A DNA stretch of 64,000 bases. Source: Sphingomonas pruni NBRC 15498. Its GTDB lineage: Bacteria > Pseudomonadota > Alphaproteobacteria > Sphingomonadales > Sphingomonadaceae. The position numbers and the translations under genes are program-made. Below are positions 20,758 through 27,789 of the stretch, piece after piece. The DNA lies in contig NZ_BCYZ01000008.1 in the NCBI RefSeq assembly GCF_001598455.1, positions 1 to 64,000 on the forward strand, given 5' to 3'. Numbering within the stretch: the first letter of the stretch is position 1; every line of letters begins with the position of its first letter. The notes below the pieces were generated by a model. It was not told the DNA's origin and did no database searches. It was given only the letters and a program-made list of their open reading frames with translations.

Positions 20758-22509
20758 TCATCCGAACCCCCCGTGCATCCACCAGCCGAGATCACCGGTT
20801 TCCGGTTCAACACCGTCGCCGCGCCGGAACACCCAGAAGCGCCGGCCTTTGCTGTCCTCGACGCGGTAATAGTCGCGGACAGCCCAGACCTCGCCGTCGC
20901 GCACCCACCATTCTCCGTGGATCCGCTCGGGTCCGTCACCGGCAACGACATCGTGCATTTCGCCCCGCCACACAAAGCGACGCGGCGGATGATCGGGGAG
21001 CAGCGCCACCACGCTCGCCAACGGCTCAGGACGAGCGAGCAGTCGCGCCGGGCGCTTCCAAGCCGGCCAGCCGATCGGCTTGCTCAATGCCGGCACCTGC
21101 GTGACCGCCCGCTCGGGCACGTCACTCTCGACCGATGACGCCTTGAACAGGGCGCGATGACCGATCCGCCCGGCCAACTGGTCGACGAGCGGCGCGAGAT
21201 CGTTCGCCATCTCCCCTCCGGCGAGCGCAGGCCCGAGCATCTCGGCACCGAGCGGCTCGACATGGCTGGCGACAAGTCGTCCGGCCTCGATCCCCATGCC
21301 CGGCTCGATGGTCTCGAGCCGAAGGTGTAGAAGCTGCGACAGGTGGCGTGGATCGCGGCTGGCACGCGCCAGCCCGATGGCGAGCACGTGCTCGGTGCCA
21401 TCGATGCGCAAGAGGATCAGCGAGACCTGCCTGGCCCCCAGCCCGCGCGCGCGCAGCGTGGCGGCAAGATCGTCAGCCAGATCGGTCATGACCCGTCCGA
21501 TCGCCTCAGGCGTACCTATCGGCTCCAGCAGGCGACGCTCGGCGGTCGGTGCTTCGAACGGCACGACGCCTTCGATCGGCTCGGCCATACGCCCGATCGC
21601 CTGATCCAGCCGCTCGATCGCGGCGCGCCCGAGGCGGCGCGCGAGCGGCCCACGCGGCATAGGCAGCAGATCGGCGATACGATCCAGCCCGAACCGTTGC
21701 GCGGCCACCAGAGCCGATGGATCGAGCCGCAACGCGGCGACCGGCAAGGGCGCGATCGCTTCGATCGTGCCGCCCGGCGGCACGATCGTGATCGCAGCAT
21801 GCCCATAGCGCGCGAGCGCATGCGCGGCACCCGGCGTGTCGCCAATCGCGATCCGTGCGGTGAGCCCGAGCCGCGCGCAGAAACGCTGCAAGCGATCACA
21901 GAACCGCCGCTCGCCACCGAACAGATGCGTGGTCCCGGTCAGGTCGAAAAACAGACCGTCGGGTGCGGAAACGCACGCGGTAGGCGTCCAATGGCGGACA
22001 GCATGCAAGGCAAGGCGCTCGAGCGCCGCACGGTCCGCGGTGCAATCCGCCGGCCGCAAGTCGAGGTCGGCAACGAGGGCGCGCGCATGGGTGACCGGCA
22101 TGCCGGGCGCGACCCCAATGGCAATCGCGTCGGCATTGGCGGCATAGATGACGTGGCGCTGGCCCTGCTGGATGCCGAGCGCAAACGGGCGCGAGGCAGC
22201 GAACATGGGCGCGATCGGCCGAGAAGCCGCTCGGACCCCATCATCGCCACGCAACGTCCGGAACGGATGGCCCGCTGCCTCCGACCGCCGACCGAGCTCG
22301 CGCGCGGGCGGTCGGCGATGCGTCGCATCGCCATCCTGCGCCCAGCGAGCACCGGGCCGCCATCCACCGCCCCGCGGCGCCGAACACGCCCCGGGATCGT
22401 CGTCTACCGGCAGCGCCCGCGCGCGCGCCTCAGGCAGCGCGAGCTTGATCTCCTGCCCCAACCGCTCGATCGGCAGATGGGGCAGGAAGACCGAGGCGAC
22501 CCTGCGCAT
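20758..22509 (-). CDS. imuB: ImuB, Y-family polymerase-like mutasome subunit
   Basis: A 583-residue Y-family-like protein that bridges ImuA, the beta clamp and DnaE2 in the SOS mutasome. The N-terminus has RRVASVFLPHLPIERL, a palm/finger region with YAANADAIAIGVAPGMPVTHARAL, and DGLFFDLTGTTHLFGGE, where active polymerases carry catalytic acids. The characteristic C-terminal tail contains RDYYRVED and RFWVFRRGD. The ATG at 22507-22509 is the conserved ImuB start (MRR...), giving an 80-base overlap with imuA. It is catalytically inactive as a polymerase by family knowledge. Confidence 0.95.
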   Translation of the reverse strand: MRRVASVFLPHLPIERLGQEIKLALPEARARALPVDDDPGACSAPRGGGWRPGARWAQDGDATHRRPPARELGRRSEAAGHPFRTLRGDDGVRAASRPIAPMFAASRPFALGIQQGQRHVIYAANADAIAIGVAPGMPVTHARALVADLDLRPADCTADRAALERLALHAVRHWTPTACVSAPDGLFFDLTGTTHLFGGERRFCDRLQRFCARLGLTARIAIGDTPGAAHALARYGHAAITIVPPGGTIEAIAPLPVAALRLDPSALVAAQRFGLDRIADLLPMPRGPLARRLGRAAIERLDQAIGRMAEPIEGVVPFEAPTAERRLLEPIGTPEAIGRVMTDLADDLAATLRARGLGARQVSLILLRIDGTEHVLAIGLARASRDPRHLSQLLHLRLETIEPGMGIEAGRLVASHVEPLGAEMLGPALAGGEMANDLAPLVDQLAGRIGHRALFKASSVESDVPERAVTQVPALSKPIGWPAWKRPARLLARPEPLASVVALLPDHPPRRFVWRGEMHDVVAGDGPERIHGEWWVRDGEVWAVRDYYRVEDSKGRRFWVFRRGDGVEPETGDLGWWMHGGFG

Positions 22510-23185
22510 CGCAGCCCTCCACGACCAGACTGAAAGGATTTCCATTGCGCTGACGAACGAGTTCGACGAACCAGCGCGAACGACCGACCCCGGCAATGCC
22601 GAGCGGTGCCGACGACGCGCAACCGATCCGCCACCGCGTCGTCGCGGCAGAGGGTTCACCCAACGGACACGCGCCGAGCTTCTTCCGACGCCGCAGAAGC
22701 AAGGCTGGCGTCTTGCCGTCGGCGGCGGCCAGCTGAAGCCGCCGCGACGCGGTCATATCGACGCGACGCGTTTCGCCGACGACGGCCGACAGCCCGCCAT
22801 GGCGAAGCGCATCCTCCATCACCGCAAGCAATTCGCGCTCATCGCGCGCCTGGGCAAATACCAGTCGATCAGGCGAGAGCCCGGCTTGTTCAAGACCCGG
22901 GGCGTAAAGATCGAACCGCGTAAGTGCCCACAACACCGGCGCCAGCGGCGCTGCGCGCGCCGCGATCCCGGCGAGAAACAACGTCGTCGCGGCATCCTCG
23001 GCAAGGCTTGGCGCCGCAGCGGCGACCTCATGCAATCCGCCGACTGCCAGCCCCTTGTCAGCCAGCCGGTGGTCGATCGCCTCGACGCCGAACGCCACTA
23101 CACCACCGACGCGCGCCGGCGCGTCGAGCGCGGCGATACGCCGTCGGAGATCGGCGATAGGATCGAGGCAGGCAGCGGTTTCCAT
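22430..23185 (-). CDS. imuA: ImuA, RecA-like SOS mutagenesis protein
   Basis: A 251-residue RecA/SulA-like protein of the SOS mutasome. It shows the family segment FGVEAIDHRLADKGLAVGGLHEV, a core beta sheet (APVLWALTRFDLYAPGL, DRLVFAQARDE), and the C-terminal WFVELVRQRNG. There is no Walker A GxxxxGKT, as in other ImuA proteins. The first 20 bases upstream of the gene lead to a perfect LexA box at 23206-23220. The end overlaps the imuB start by 80 bases. Family knowledge: ImuA interacts with ImuB and RecA and is required for damage-induced mutagenesis. Confidence 0.93.
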   Translation of the reverse strand: METAACLDPIADLRRRIAALDAPARVGGVVAFGVEAIDHRLADKGLAVGGLHEVAAAAPSLAEDAATTLFLAGIAARAAPLAPVLWALTRFDLYAPGLEQAGLSPDRLVFAQARDERELLAVMEDALRHGGLSAVVGETRRVDMTASRRLQLAAADGKTPALLLRRRKKLGACPLGEPSAATTRWRIGCASSAPLGIAGVGRSRWFVELVRQRNGNPFSLVVEGCDAQGRLGLPAPSADRAVGAGDQARAA

Positions 23186-23205
23186 CAGGACTCATAGAAT
23201 CATAT

Positions 23206-23220
23206 GTTCCTATTATGTTC
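23206..23220 (-). promoter_or_regulatory. LexA box upstream of imuA
   Basis: GTTC, seven bases, then GTTC: an exact match to the alphaproteobacterial LexA consensus. It lies 20 bases upstream of the imuA start, which places it in the promoter. This makes imuA-imuB SOS-induced by inference. Confidence 0.85.
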
Positions 23221-23279
23221 CGCCTCGATCGATCATTCGTCAAGCGACCACCGATGTTTCTTCCACAGCTTCGCGGTCA

Positions 23280-24380
23280 TCATGCCAATCCCCAATGCCG
23301 TCGGTGCTTGCGCAGATACGAGATTTGCCGCCTCGATGGTTGCCTGCGGAGCGACCGGGGCAATCCGAATAGTTCACGATCGCTCTTCGGCACGAGGCGT
23401 GACACGAGCATTTTTCCGTCATCGTCGAACGAAATGAGGCCGCGATCGAACAAGGCGTCGAGTTCCGCCGTCAACAGCAATCCGTTATTTGCATCAAGAC
23501 GTTCGCGATCGTTGCTCTGTTTCCATGCGAGAATATGGGATGCCATCAGCACCGGCCCCAGTGCGCTCCCCGACACAGCGCAGGCATCGTTCCACAGCCG
23601 CTCGACATCGCGCCGGAATCGACCCTGCCCGAGGCGCGCTTCGACCAATTGAAGCCTAGTTGTCGGTTTCAGATCCTTCCGCTTGGCAAGCGTCGACAGA
23701 TCTCCGGCTACAGCTTCTTCATCGCTTGTCTCAATTTCAGCGCGTACTCTCTGCCACTGCGGGGTCCGCTGCGCCGCCGGCACCGAGTCGAGCATCATGA
23801 GGGCCTGTCGCTCGTCCAGAACGGTGTAGCTGTCGAACATGGTGAGCAACTTTTGAGTCCCGCGCAGCCGTTGCGAATCGAGCGGCGCCGGCGTTTGGAG
23901 CCAAAAGAACGTCTCGGCCGGGCATCGCCAGTTGGGAATCCAGTTCAGATCACCCCGCCATACCTTGTCGAATGCTGCTCGATTGGCGTGAAGCGTCCGA
24001 ACGCGCGGTACCGCCCAAACGTCATCGCCGAGCCGCTTTAAGTCGAGCTGATCCACCAGGCGGCGTCGCTGCGGTTCATCGTTCTTGAGCCAAGTGGCAT
24101 TGGCCGCGACACCGACCAACTCCTGCACATTGTCGTGCGACGCGTACATGAACACAACAATCCGGCCCGCTTCATCCTCGACCGGCGCATTCCCGACGCC
24201 CTCGGTATGGAAAACGCGGTGCTCAGCGCCGTCTTCGACAAAACGCATGCCGGGCGCGTTATTCCACTCTTCGTGACCGAAGCCGTTGGCCTTGGGGAAG
24301 CCGGAATGCACCTTGACGCCTGATGGCCGGACATAGCCGTCGCGATTCCAGATGATCGGCTTTGCCAATAGCAGCGCCAT
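23280..24380 (-). CDS. HNH endonuclease, HNH_2-type
   Basis: A 366-residue protein with a C-terminal HNH_2 nuclease domain: a Cys in NDACAVSG, the core His in LMASHILAW, Asn in DANNGLLL, and [12 protein letters not shown]. The N-terminal part is an unclassified domain with the motif [10 protein letters not shown], which I have seen in N-terminal parts of HNH or modification-dependent restriction proteins; its ligand is unknown. There is no partner methylase. It lies between alkB and imuA in the damage island on the same strand, 55 bases behind the alkB gene and 59 bases ahead of the LexA box. Confidence 0.82.
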   Translation of the reverse strand: MALLLAKPIIWNRDGYVRPSGVKVHSGFPKANGFGHEEWNNAPGMRFVEDGAEHRVFHTEGVGNAPVEDEAGRIVVFMYASHDNVQELVGVAANATWLKNDEPQRRRLVDQLDLKRLGDDVWAVPRVRTLHANRAAFDKVWRGDLNWIPNWRCPAETFFWLQTPAPLDSQRLRGTQKLLTMFDSYTVLDERQALMMLDSVPAAQRTPQWQRVRAEIETSDEEAVAGDLSTLAKRKDLKPTTRLQLVEARLGQGRFRRDVERLWNDACAVSGSALGPVLMASHILAWKQSNDRERLDANNGLLLTAELDALFDRGLISFDDDGKMLVSRLVPKSDRELFGLPRSLRRQPSRRQISYLRKHRRHWGLA

Positions 24381-24435
24381 TCAGTCCGTCCTCTCCAGGG
24401 CGATAGAGTAGGACTTATGCAATCTGACAGAGCAT

Positions 24436-25014
24436 CTACGCAAATCGATCAACGGCAAGCGAGCGAAACGTAATCGACCAGCGCGGTCGCTCCATCTCGA
24501 CGATGCTGTGCTCCCACTCGTGCCGGACCTCGCCCGCAAGGTGGTAGATCGACCGCGGTTCGAGCGGCGCCGACACACGTTCGAAACCGCTCCTCTTACG
24601 CCGGCGCAGCCGGAGCGTCGCCGGCTCGCCGAGCGAGATCCCCACAACATCCTCATAGACCGGGCGATCGCGGTGCCAGCCAATCCCGGCACCGGGATCG
24701 TATCGGATCACCAGCGCCTGCACCAAGGCATCCGGTGCAAGCCGGGCGAATGACGCTGCGCGCTCGCGCACGTCCAGCAGCCAGTCCGGAAGCGGATCGG
24801 CCGGCTCCATCCGGCCGCGCTCGAAGTCGTAGCGCGATCCGAACGAGGCCGTCAGGCGCTTACCGAGCCACCCCTGAAACTTGAATGAATCGAGGGCACT
24901 CGTGTCGATATGTGCGATCAGCGCCTGCTCCTCACCTCGCGATATGATGTCGGGCGCGCTTGCAAAGCCGGGGACCAGGGGCGACCCGAACAGGTCGCCG
25001 ACTATCGCGTTCAC
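24436..25014 (-). CDS. AlkB-family 2-oxoglutarate/Fe(II) dioxygenase
   Basis: A 192-residue AlkB-like protein that oxidatively demethylates alkylated bases in DNA or RNA. The iron ligands are in GWHRDRP (His114, Asp116) and the RHEWEHSI segment (His165 or His169), and the 2-oxoglutarate Arg is in RWSITFR. NLIRYDPG-type substrate strand sequence appears as ALVIRYDPGAGIGW. It is closer to short ALKBH2/3-type bacterial homologues than to E. coli AlkB. The ATG overlaps the stop of the small upstream gene by four bases, so it is part of the SRAP-like/unknown/alkB transcript. Confidence 0.92.
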   Translation of the reverse strand: MNAIVGDLFGSPLVPGFASAPDIISRGEEQALIAHIDTSALDSFKFQGWLGKRLTASFGSRYDFERGRMEPADPLPDWLLDVRERAASFARLAPDALVQALVIRYDPGAGIGWHRDRPVYEDVVGISLGEPATLRLRRRKRSGFERVSAPLEPRSIYHLAGEVRHEWEHSIVEMERPRWSITFRSLAVDRFA

Positions 25015-25304
25015 CAGGGCAACTCCGCCACGAACTCGACCAGCTCACCGAAGCTGGCGTCGTCGAACCCGAACCCGTGATCGGTCTCGATCAATTGGGC
25101 CAGCGCCGCCGCGTCCATCAAATGCTCGGCATCGAGCTGGTGCTCCGGATCGTGAGCGGCCTGCCACCGCTCGAGCGCCGCACGACGAACCGACGCTGCC
25201 GACCCTTCCGGGCAGGCGGCGAAATCGGCGACCGTCACCGGCACCGCATTGATCGCGGCCAAATTACAACCGGCAGGCGCAAGCGCCTCCATCATTGACA
25301 TCAC
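25011..25304 (-). CDS. Small unknown acidic protein cotranscribed with alkB
   Basis: A 97-residue acidic protein, probably helical, which I do not recognise. It has HQLDAEHLMDAAALAQLIETDHGFGFDDASFGELVEFV, which is best read as amphipathic helices without catalytic motif. Stop and next start overlap (ATGA) with alkB; its own start is 13 bases after the SRAP-like gene. Two further in-frame Met codons (25301, 25295) are possible starts. Position in an SOS-controlled operon suggests a DNA-damage role. Confidence 0.62.
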   Translation of the reverse strand: MMSMMEALAPAGCNLAAINAVPVTVADFAACPEGSAASVRRAALERWQAAHDPEHQLDAEHLMDAAALAQLIETDHGFGFDDASFGELVEFVAELPW

Positions 25305-25317
25305 CGTTCCTCGATTG

Positions 25318-25827
25318 TCAGAGCGCCAATTCTGCCTGCGGCGCAGGCTCGCCCTCCCACAGTTCGGCCTTGAAGGTGTGTTCGGGAAGCGCCATCAGAA
25401 TTTCGATTTCGGGCACTTTGTAATCAAGCCAGTCCATTTGGCGGCCGCGCGGGATGACCACCATCTGCCGCTCGGCATAGGGCCGCACATCTTCGTTCGC
25501 CTCGACCGTCAGCGCCGCATAGGCGCTCTGCCAGCGCGGCGTCGCCGGACGCCAAATGCCGGCCAGATAGAAATGCTCGCCATCGATCCTGGTGAAGCGA
25601 AAGCGCTGACCCTTACGGATGTGAAAGAACTCCGAGGCGGGCACCAGGCAGCGATTTCGGTCGAACGTGCGCCCCTCGGCACGAATGACTTCGAACGGCC
25701 GCTCCTCGGGCCAGGCCGGTTCCAGCCCCCAAATCAGATTGACCATTTCCAGCGCGCGATCGCGTCCATAGCGCACGACCGCACCTGGGGCGCCAATCCG
25801 ATCAGCGTGGGTCGTCTTGTTCGTCAT
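25318..25827 (-). CDS. Catalytically degenerate SRAP (YedK/HMCES) paralogue
   Basis: A 169-residue protein that keeps the SRAP fold pattern: GRDRALEMVNLIWGL, RAEGRTFDRNRCLVPA, FYLAGIWRP and RPYAERQMVVIPR. Aligned to the active paralogue at 25967, every catalytic residue is changed. There is no Cys at position 2, Asn77 corresponds to Val47, Glu99 to His69, and His159 to Ala118. It therefore cannot form the thiazolidine crosslink to abasic DNA, though the basic DNA-facing segment RAEGRTF is kept. The ATG at 25825-25827 is the natural start. It faces the active paralogue across a LexA box. Confidence 0.8.
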   Translation of the reverse strand: MTNKTTHADRIGAPGAVVRYGRDRALEMVNLIWGLEPAWPEERPFEVIRAEGRTFDRNRCLVPASEFFHIRKGQRFRFTRIDGEHFYLAGIWRPATPRWQSAYAALTVEANEDVRPYAERQMVVIPRGRQMDWLDYKVPEIEILMALPEHTFKAELWEGEPAPQAELAL

Positions 25828-25914
25828 CGCTCGACCTTCCCGGCAGCACCGCCACCGACTACGTTCAACCTCAACGCATGCGACGTCGTCCAGTCGCCAC
25901 GACTCGAATGGTAA

Positions 25915-25929
25915 GAACATAGCAGGAAC
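25915..25929. promoter_or_regulatory. LexA box between the two SRAP genes
   Basis: GAAC, seven bases, GAAC: the exact complement-strand form of the GTTC-N7-GTTC alphaproteobacterial LexA site. It lies 37 bases ahead of the active SRAP start and 87 bases ahead of the degenerate paralogue on the other strand. One repressor site can thus serve both directions, putting SRAP, its paralogue, the small gene and alkB under SOS control by inference. Confidence 0.82.
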
Positions 25930-25966
25930 GCGCCGCCACTACAAAGGCGCCAAAGGGATCGCCGGA

Positions 25967-26566
25967 ATGTGCAACGACTATCGCCTGAATGTCGATCTCG
26001 ACACGATCGCCGGCGACTTCAGCGATCTCAAGATCAAGATCGACTTCCCCGACGGCGTGCCCAATGTCGAAGCGCGCGATGATATCAAGATCACCGATGT
26101 CGCGCCGATCGTCCGCAGCGGTTCGGCGCCGGGTATCGCACAACTGGTACAGCGACGATGGTCGTGGCCGGGCCCGACCGGCAAACCCGTCTATAACTTC
26201 CGCTCCGAAGGCCGGACATTCGGCGACAATCGGTGCCTCATCATCGCCGACGGCTTCTACGAGTTTACCGAGCCGGAAGCGGTCGAGGGTGCGCCCAGGA
26301 AGAAGCTCAAGGACAAGTGGCTCTTCACCCTCAAGGACCACGACTGGTTCTGCATTGCCGGCATCTGGCGCACAGACCCCAAGGTCGGCGAGGCCTTCAC
26401 GATGCTGACGACGGAACCCGGCCCCGATGTCGCCCCCTATCACGACCGCCAGATCGTGGTGCTCCCCCGAAGCGATTGGGCCCGATGGCTCGATCCGACG
26501 ACGCCTGCCGCGGACGTGCTTCATTCCCTCCCGCAAGGGAGCCTGGACGTCGTCCGTGTGCGTTGA
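25967..26566 (+). CDS. SOS response-associated peptidase (SRAP/YedK/HMCES)
   Basis: A 199-residue SRAP protein that protects abasic sites in single-stranded DNA by a covalent crosslink through its N-terminal cysteine. The start MCNDYR leaves Cys2 at the N-terminus after Met removal. Other active residues are Asn77 in VYNFRSEG, Glu99 in ADGFYEF and His159 in APYHDRQIVVL. The ATG at 25967 follows a CCGGA-type weak ribosome site; any upstream start would bury Cys2. The LexA box at 25915 lies in its promoter. The gene continues into a small unknown gene six bases later. Confidence 0.93.
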   Translation: MCNDYRLNVDLDTIAGDFSDLKIKIDFPDGVPNVEARDDIKITDVAPIVRSGSAPGIAQLVQRRWSWPGPTGKPVYNFRSEGRTFGDNRCLIIADGFYEFTEPEAVEGAPRKKLKDKWLFTLKDHDWFCIAGIWRTDPKVGEAFTMLTTEPGPDVAPYHDRQIVVLPRSDWARWLDPTTPAADVLHSLPQGSLDVVRVR

Positions 26567-26572
26567 GGGCGG

Positions 26573-26887
26573 ATGGAGCATCCCGTCACGCCCGATCGCC
26601 GATACTTCGTCGTGCGAGGCCGATTGTGGCGGCGCGCCAATCCGCACCTGAGCGAGCGCGAGCGCAGCCGGCTCGTCTCGGCCTTGATGACGGCGCGCCG
26701 CGATGTCGCTGCGGCCAAGCGGGACAACGACCCCGATGCCGAGCATGACGCGCGAGCGCGCGTCGATGCGGCAAAGCGCGCGTTGGGCGAACGCGGACCC
26801 GTCTGGTGGGACGATGGAGCGCCGGACCTCAATCGCCACCTCGTCCGCAACACGAGCTATGCCGGATGGTACGCCGGACTAGCGTGA
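26573..26887 (+). CDS. Small basic unknown protein behind SRAP
   Basis: A 104-residue, strongly basic protein. It opens with the strand-like TPDRRYFVVRGRLWRRANP, followed by a long Arg/Ala-rich helix (RSRLVSALMTARRDVAAAK) with D/E and R/K heptads, and ends in GPVWWDDGAPDLNRHLVRNTSYAGWY. The six-base gap after the SRAP gene implies cotranscription. I know proteins with this layout from other sphingomonads but no function. A DNA-binding or DNA-repair accessory role would fit, without motif evidence. Confidence 0.7.
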   Translation: MEHPVTPDRRYFVVRGRLWRRANPHLSERERSRLVSALMTARRDVAAAKRDNDPDAEHDARARVDAAKRALGERGPVWWDDGAPDLNRHLVRNTSYAGWYAGLA

Positions 26888-26983
26888 AACGCTTAAACCG
26901 GCCGGCGACCGGTTGCGAAACCGAGTCGGCCTCGACCCGCCGAAACGCCCGCCGTGACCTGCCGAGGCGCAGACCGAAGCGAC

Positions 26984-27038
26984 AAAAAGCCCACGCAATC
27001 GACCCCACCGGTCGCACGGATGGGGTCAAGGCGTGGGC
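26984..27038 (-). terminator. Rho-independent terminator after tRNA-Val
   Basis: On the minus strand a strong two-part hairpin (outer arms GCCCACGC at 26989-26996 and GCGTGGGC at 27031-27038; inner arms GACCCCA and TGGGGTC) is followed by TTTTTG. It lies downstream of the minus-strand tRNA-Val gene. Confidence 0.75.
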
Positions 27039-27100
27039 CCTATCTATTTCATACGTGTTTCATACGATGGACCACGCTTCGAGCTAAGTGCTTGAAAACG

Positions 27101-27175
27101 TGGTGGGCGCGACAGGGATTGAACCTGTGACCCCACCCGTGTGAAGGGTGTGCTCTACCGCTGAGCTACGCGCCC
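27101..27175 (-). tRNA. tRNA-Val (anticodon CAC)
   Basis: A 75-base gene with a 7-bp acceptor stem (GGGCGCG pairing with CGCGCCC), the D-arm AGCTCAGCGGTAGAGC, and anticodon stem CACCC/GGGTG around a loop TTCACAC giving anticodon CAC. The T-arm has GGTTCAATCC, and the CCA end is encoded. It reads valine codon GUG. It is transcribed on the minus strand towards the terminator at 26984-27038. Confidence 0.95.
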
Positions 27176-27200
27176 GATCGCGAACCAATCCCGGCATCGC

Positions 27201-27232
27201 AAAAGGAATGGGGCGACGTTTGGCGCCGCCCC
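27201..27232 (-). terminator. Rho-independent terminator of hupB
   Basis: On the minus strand, GGGGCG and CGCCCC arms enclose a loop and are followed by the T-rich run ATTCCTTTT. It lies 62 bases beyond the hupB stop. Confidence 0.7.
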
Positions 27233-27294
27233 GTTGTCATCGCCTTAAGACGATCACCGCGATCTTGTCCAGCCCCCGAAAGGGCGGGCAGCAA

Positions 27295-27567
27295 TCAGTT
27301 GACCGAATCCTTCAGACCCTTGCCGGCCTTGAACTTGGGCTGGGTCGACGCCTTGATCGTCATCGGCTCGCCGGTGCGCGGATTGCGGCCGGTCGAGGCC
27401 TTGCGCTTCGAAACCGAGAAAGTGCCGAAACCGACCAGGCGAACCTCGTCGCCCTTCTTGAGCGCGCCGCCGATCACGTCGAATACGGCTTCCACGGCCT
27501 TGCTGGCATCGCCTTTGCTGAGGCCTGCCGTGTCGGCAACGGCGCTGATCAGCTCCTGCTTGTTCAT
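27295..27567 (-). CDS. hupB: DNA-binding protein HU
   Basis: A 90-residue HU-type nucleoid protein. The N-terminus MNKQELISAVADTAGLSKGDA and the beta-arm region GFGTFSVSKRKASTGRNPRTGE with the conserved NP turn are complete. The helical dimer core precedes the arm. HU binds and bends DNA without sequence preference and compacts the chromosome. It lies behind lon as in many alphaproteobacteria (clpX-lon-hupB neighbourhood) with its own 222-base upstream gap and a clear terminator, so it is probably a separate transcript. Confidence 0.97.
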   Translation of the reverse strand: MNKQELISAVADTAGLSKGDASKAVEAVFDVIGGALKKGDEVRLVGFGTFSVSKRKASTGRNPRTGEPMTIKASTQPKFKAGKGLKDSVN

Positions 27568-27670
27568 CGTCCTCGAAACCCCCGTTTAGAGTGCGTTACG
27601 CGTTTGCTACTGGAATAAGACTCGCGGCCCGAGGCCGGGCGCGCAGTAACGCCGCTCGGGGGGAACGAGT

Positions 27671-27721
27671 CAAAACAAATCCGCCGCAAAGCCGACCGTA
27701 ACGATCGAATTTGCGGCGGAT
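27671..27721 (-). terminator. Rho-independent terminator of lon
   Basis: Minus-strand arms of twelve bases (27679-27690 and 27710-27721, perfect complement) enclose a 19-base loop and are followed by TTGTTTTG. It lies 70-120 bases beyond the lon stop. Confidence 0.7.
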
Positions 27722-27789
27722 GGTTTCGTCGCGTCCCGTTTCAGCACGGGTTGAACGATTGCGGGTCGGCTGCGCCGCCCCGACCAACC

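Noticed and set aside
27101-27175. tRNA-Val as an integration site of a genomic island
   Set aside because: No integrase, no partial tRNA copy and no direct repeat was seen on either side.
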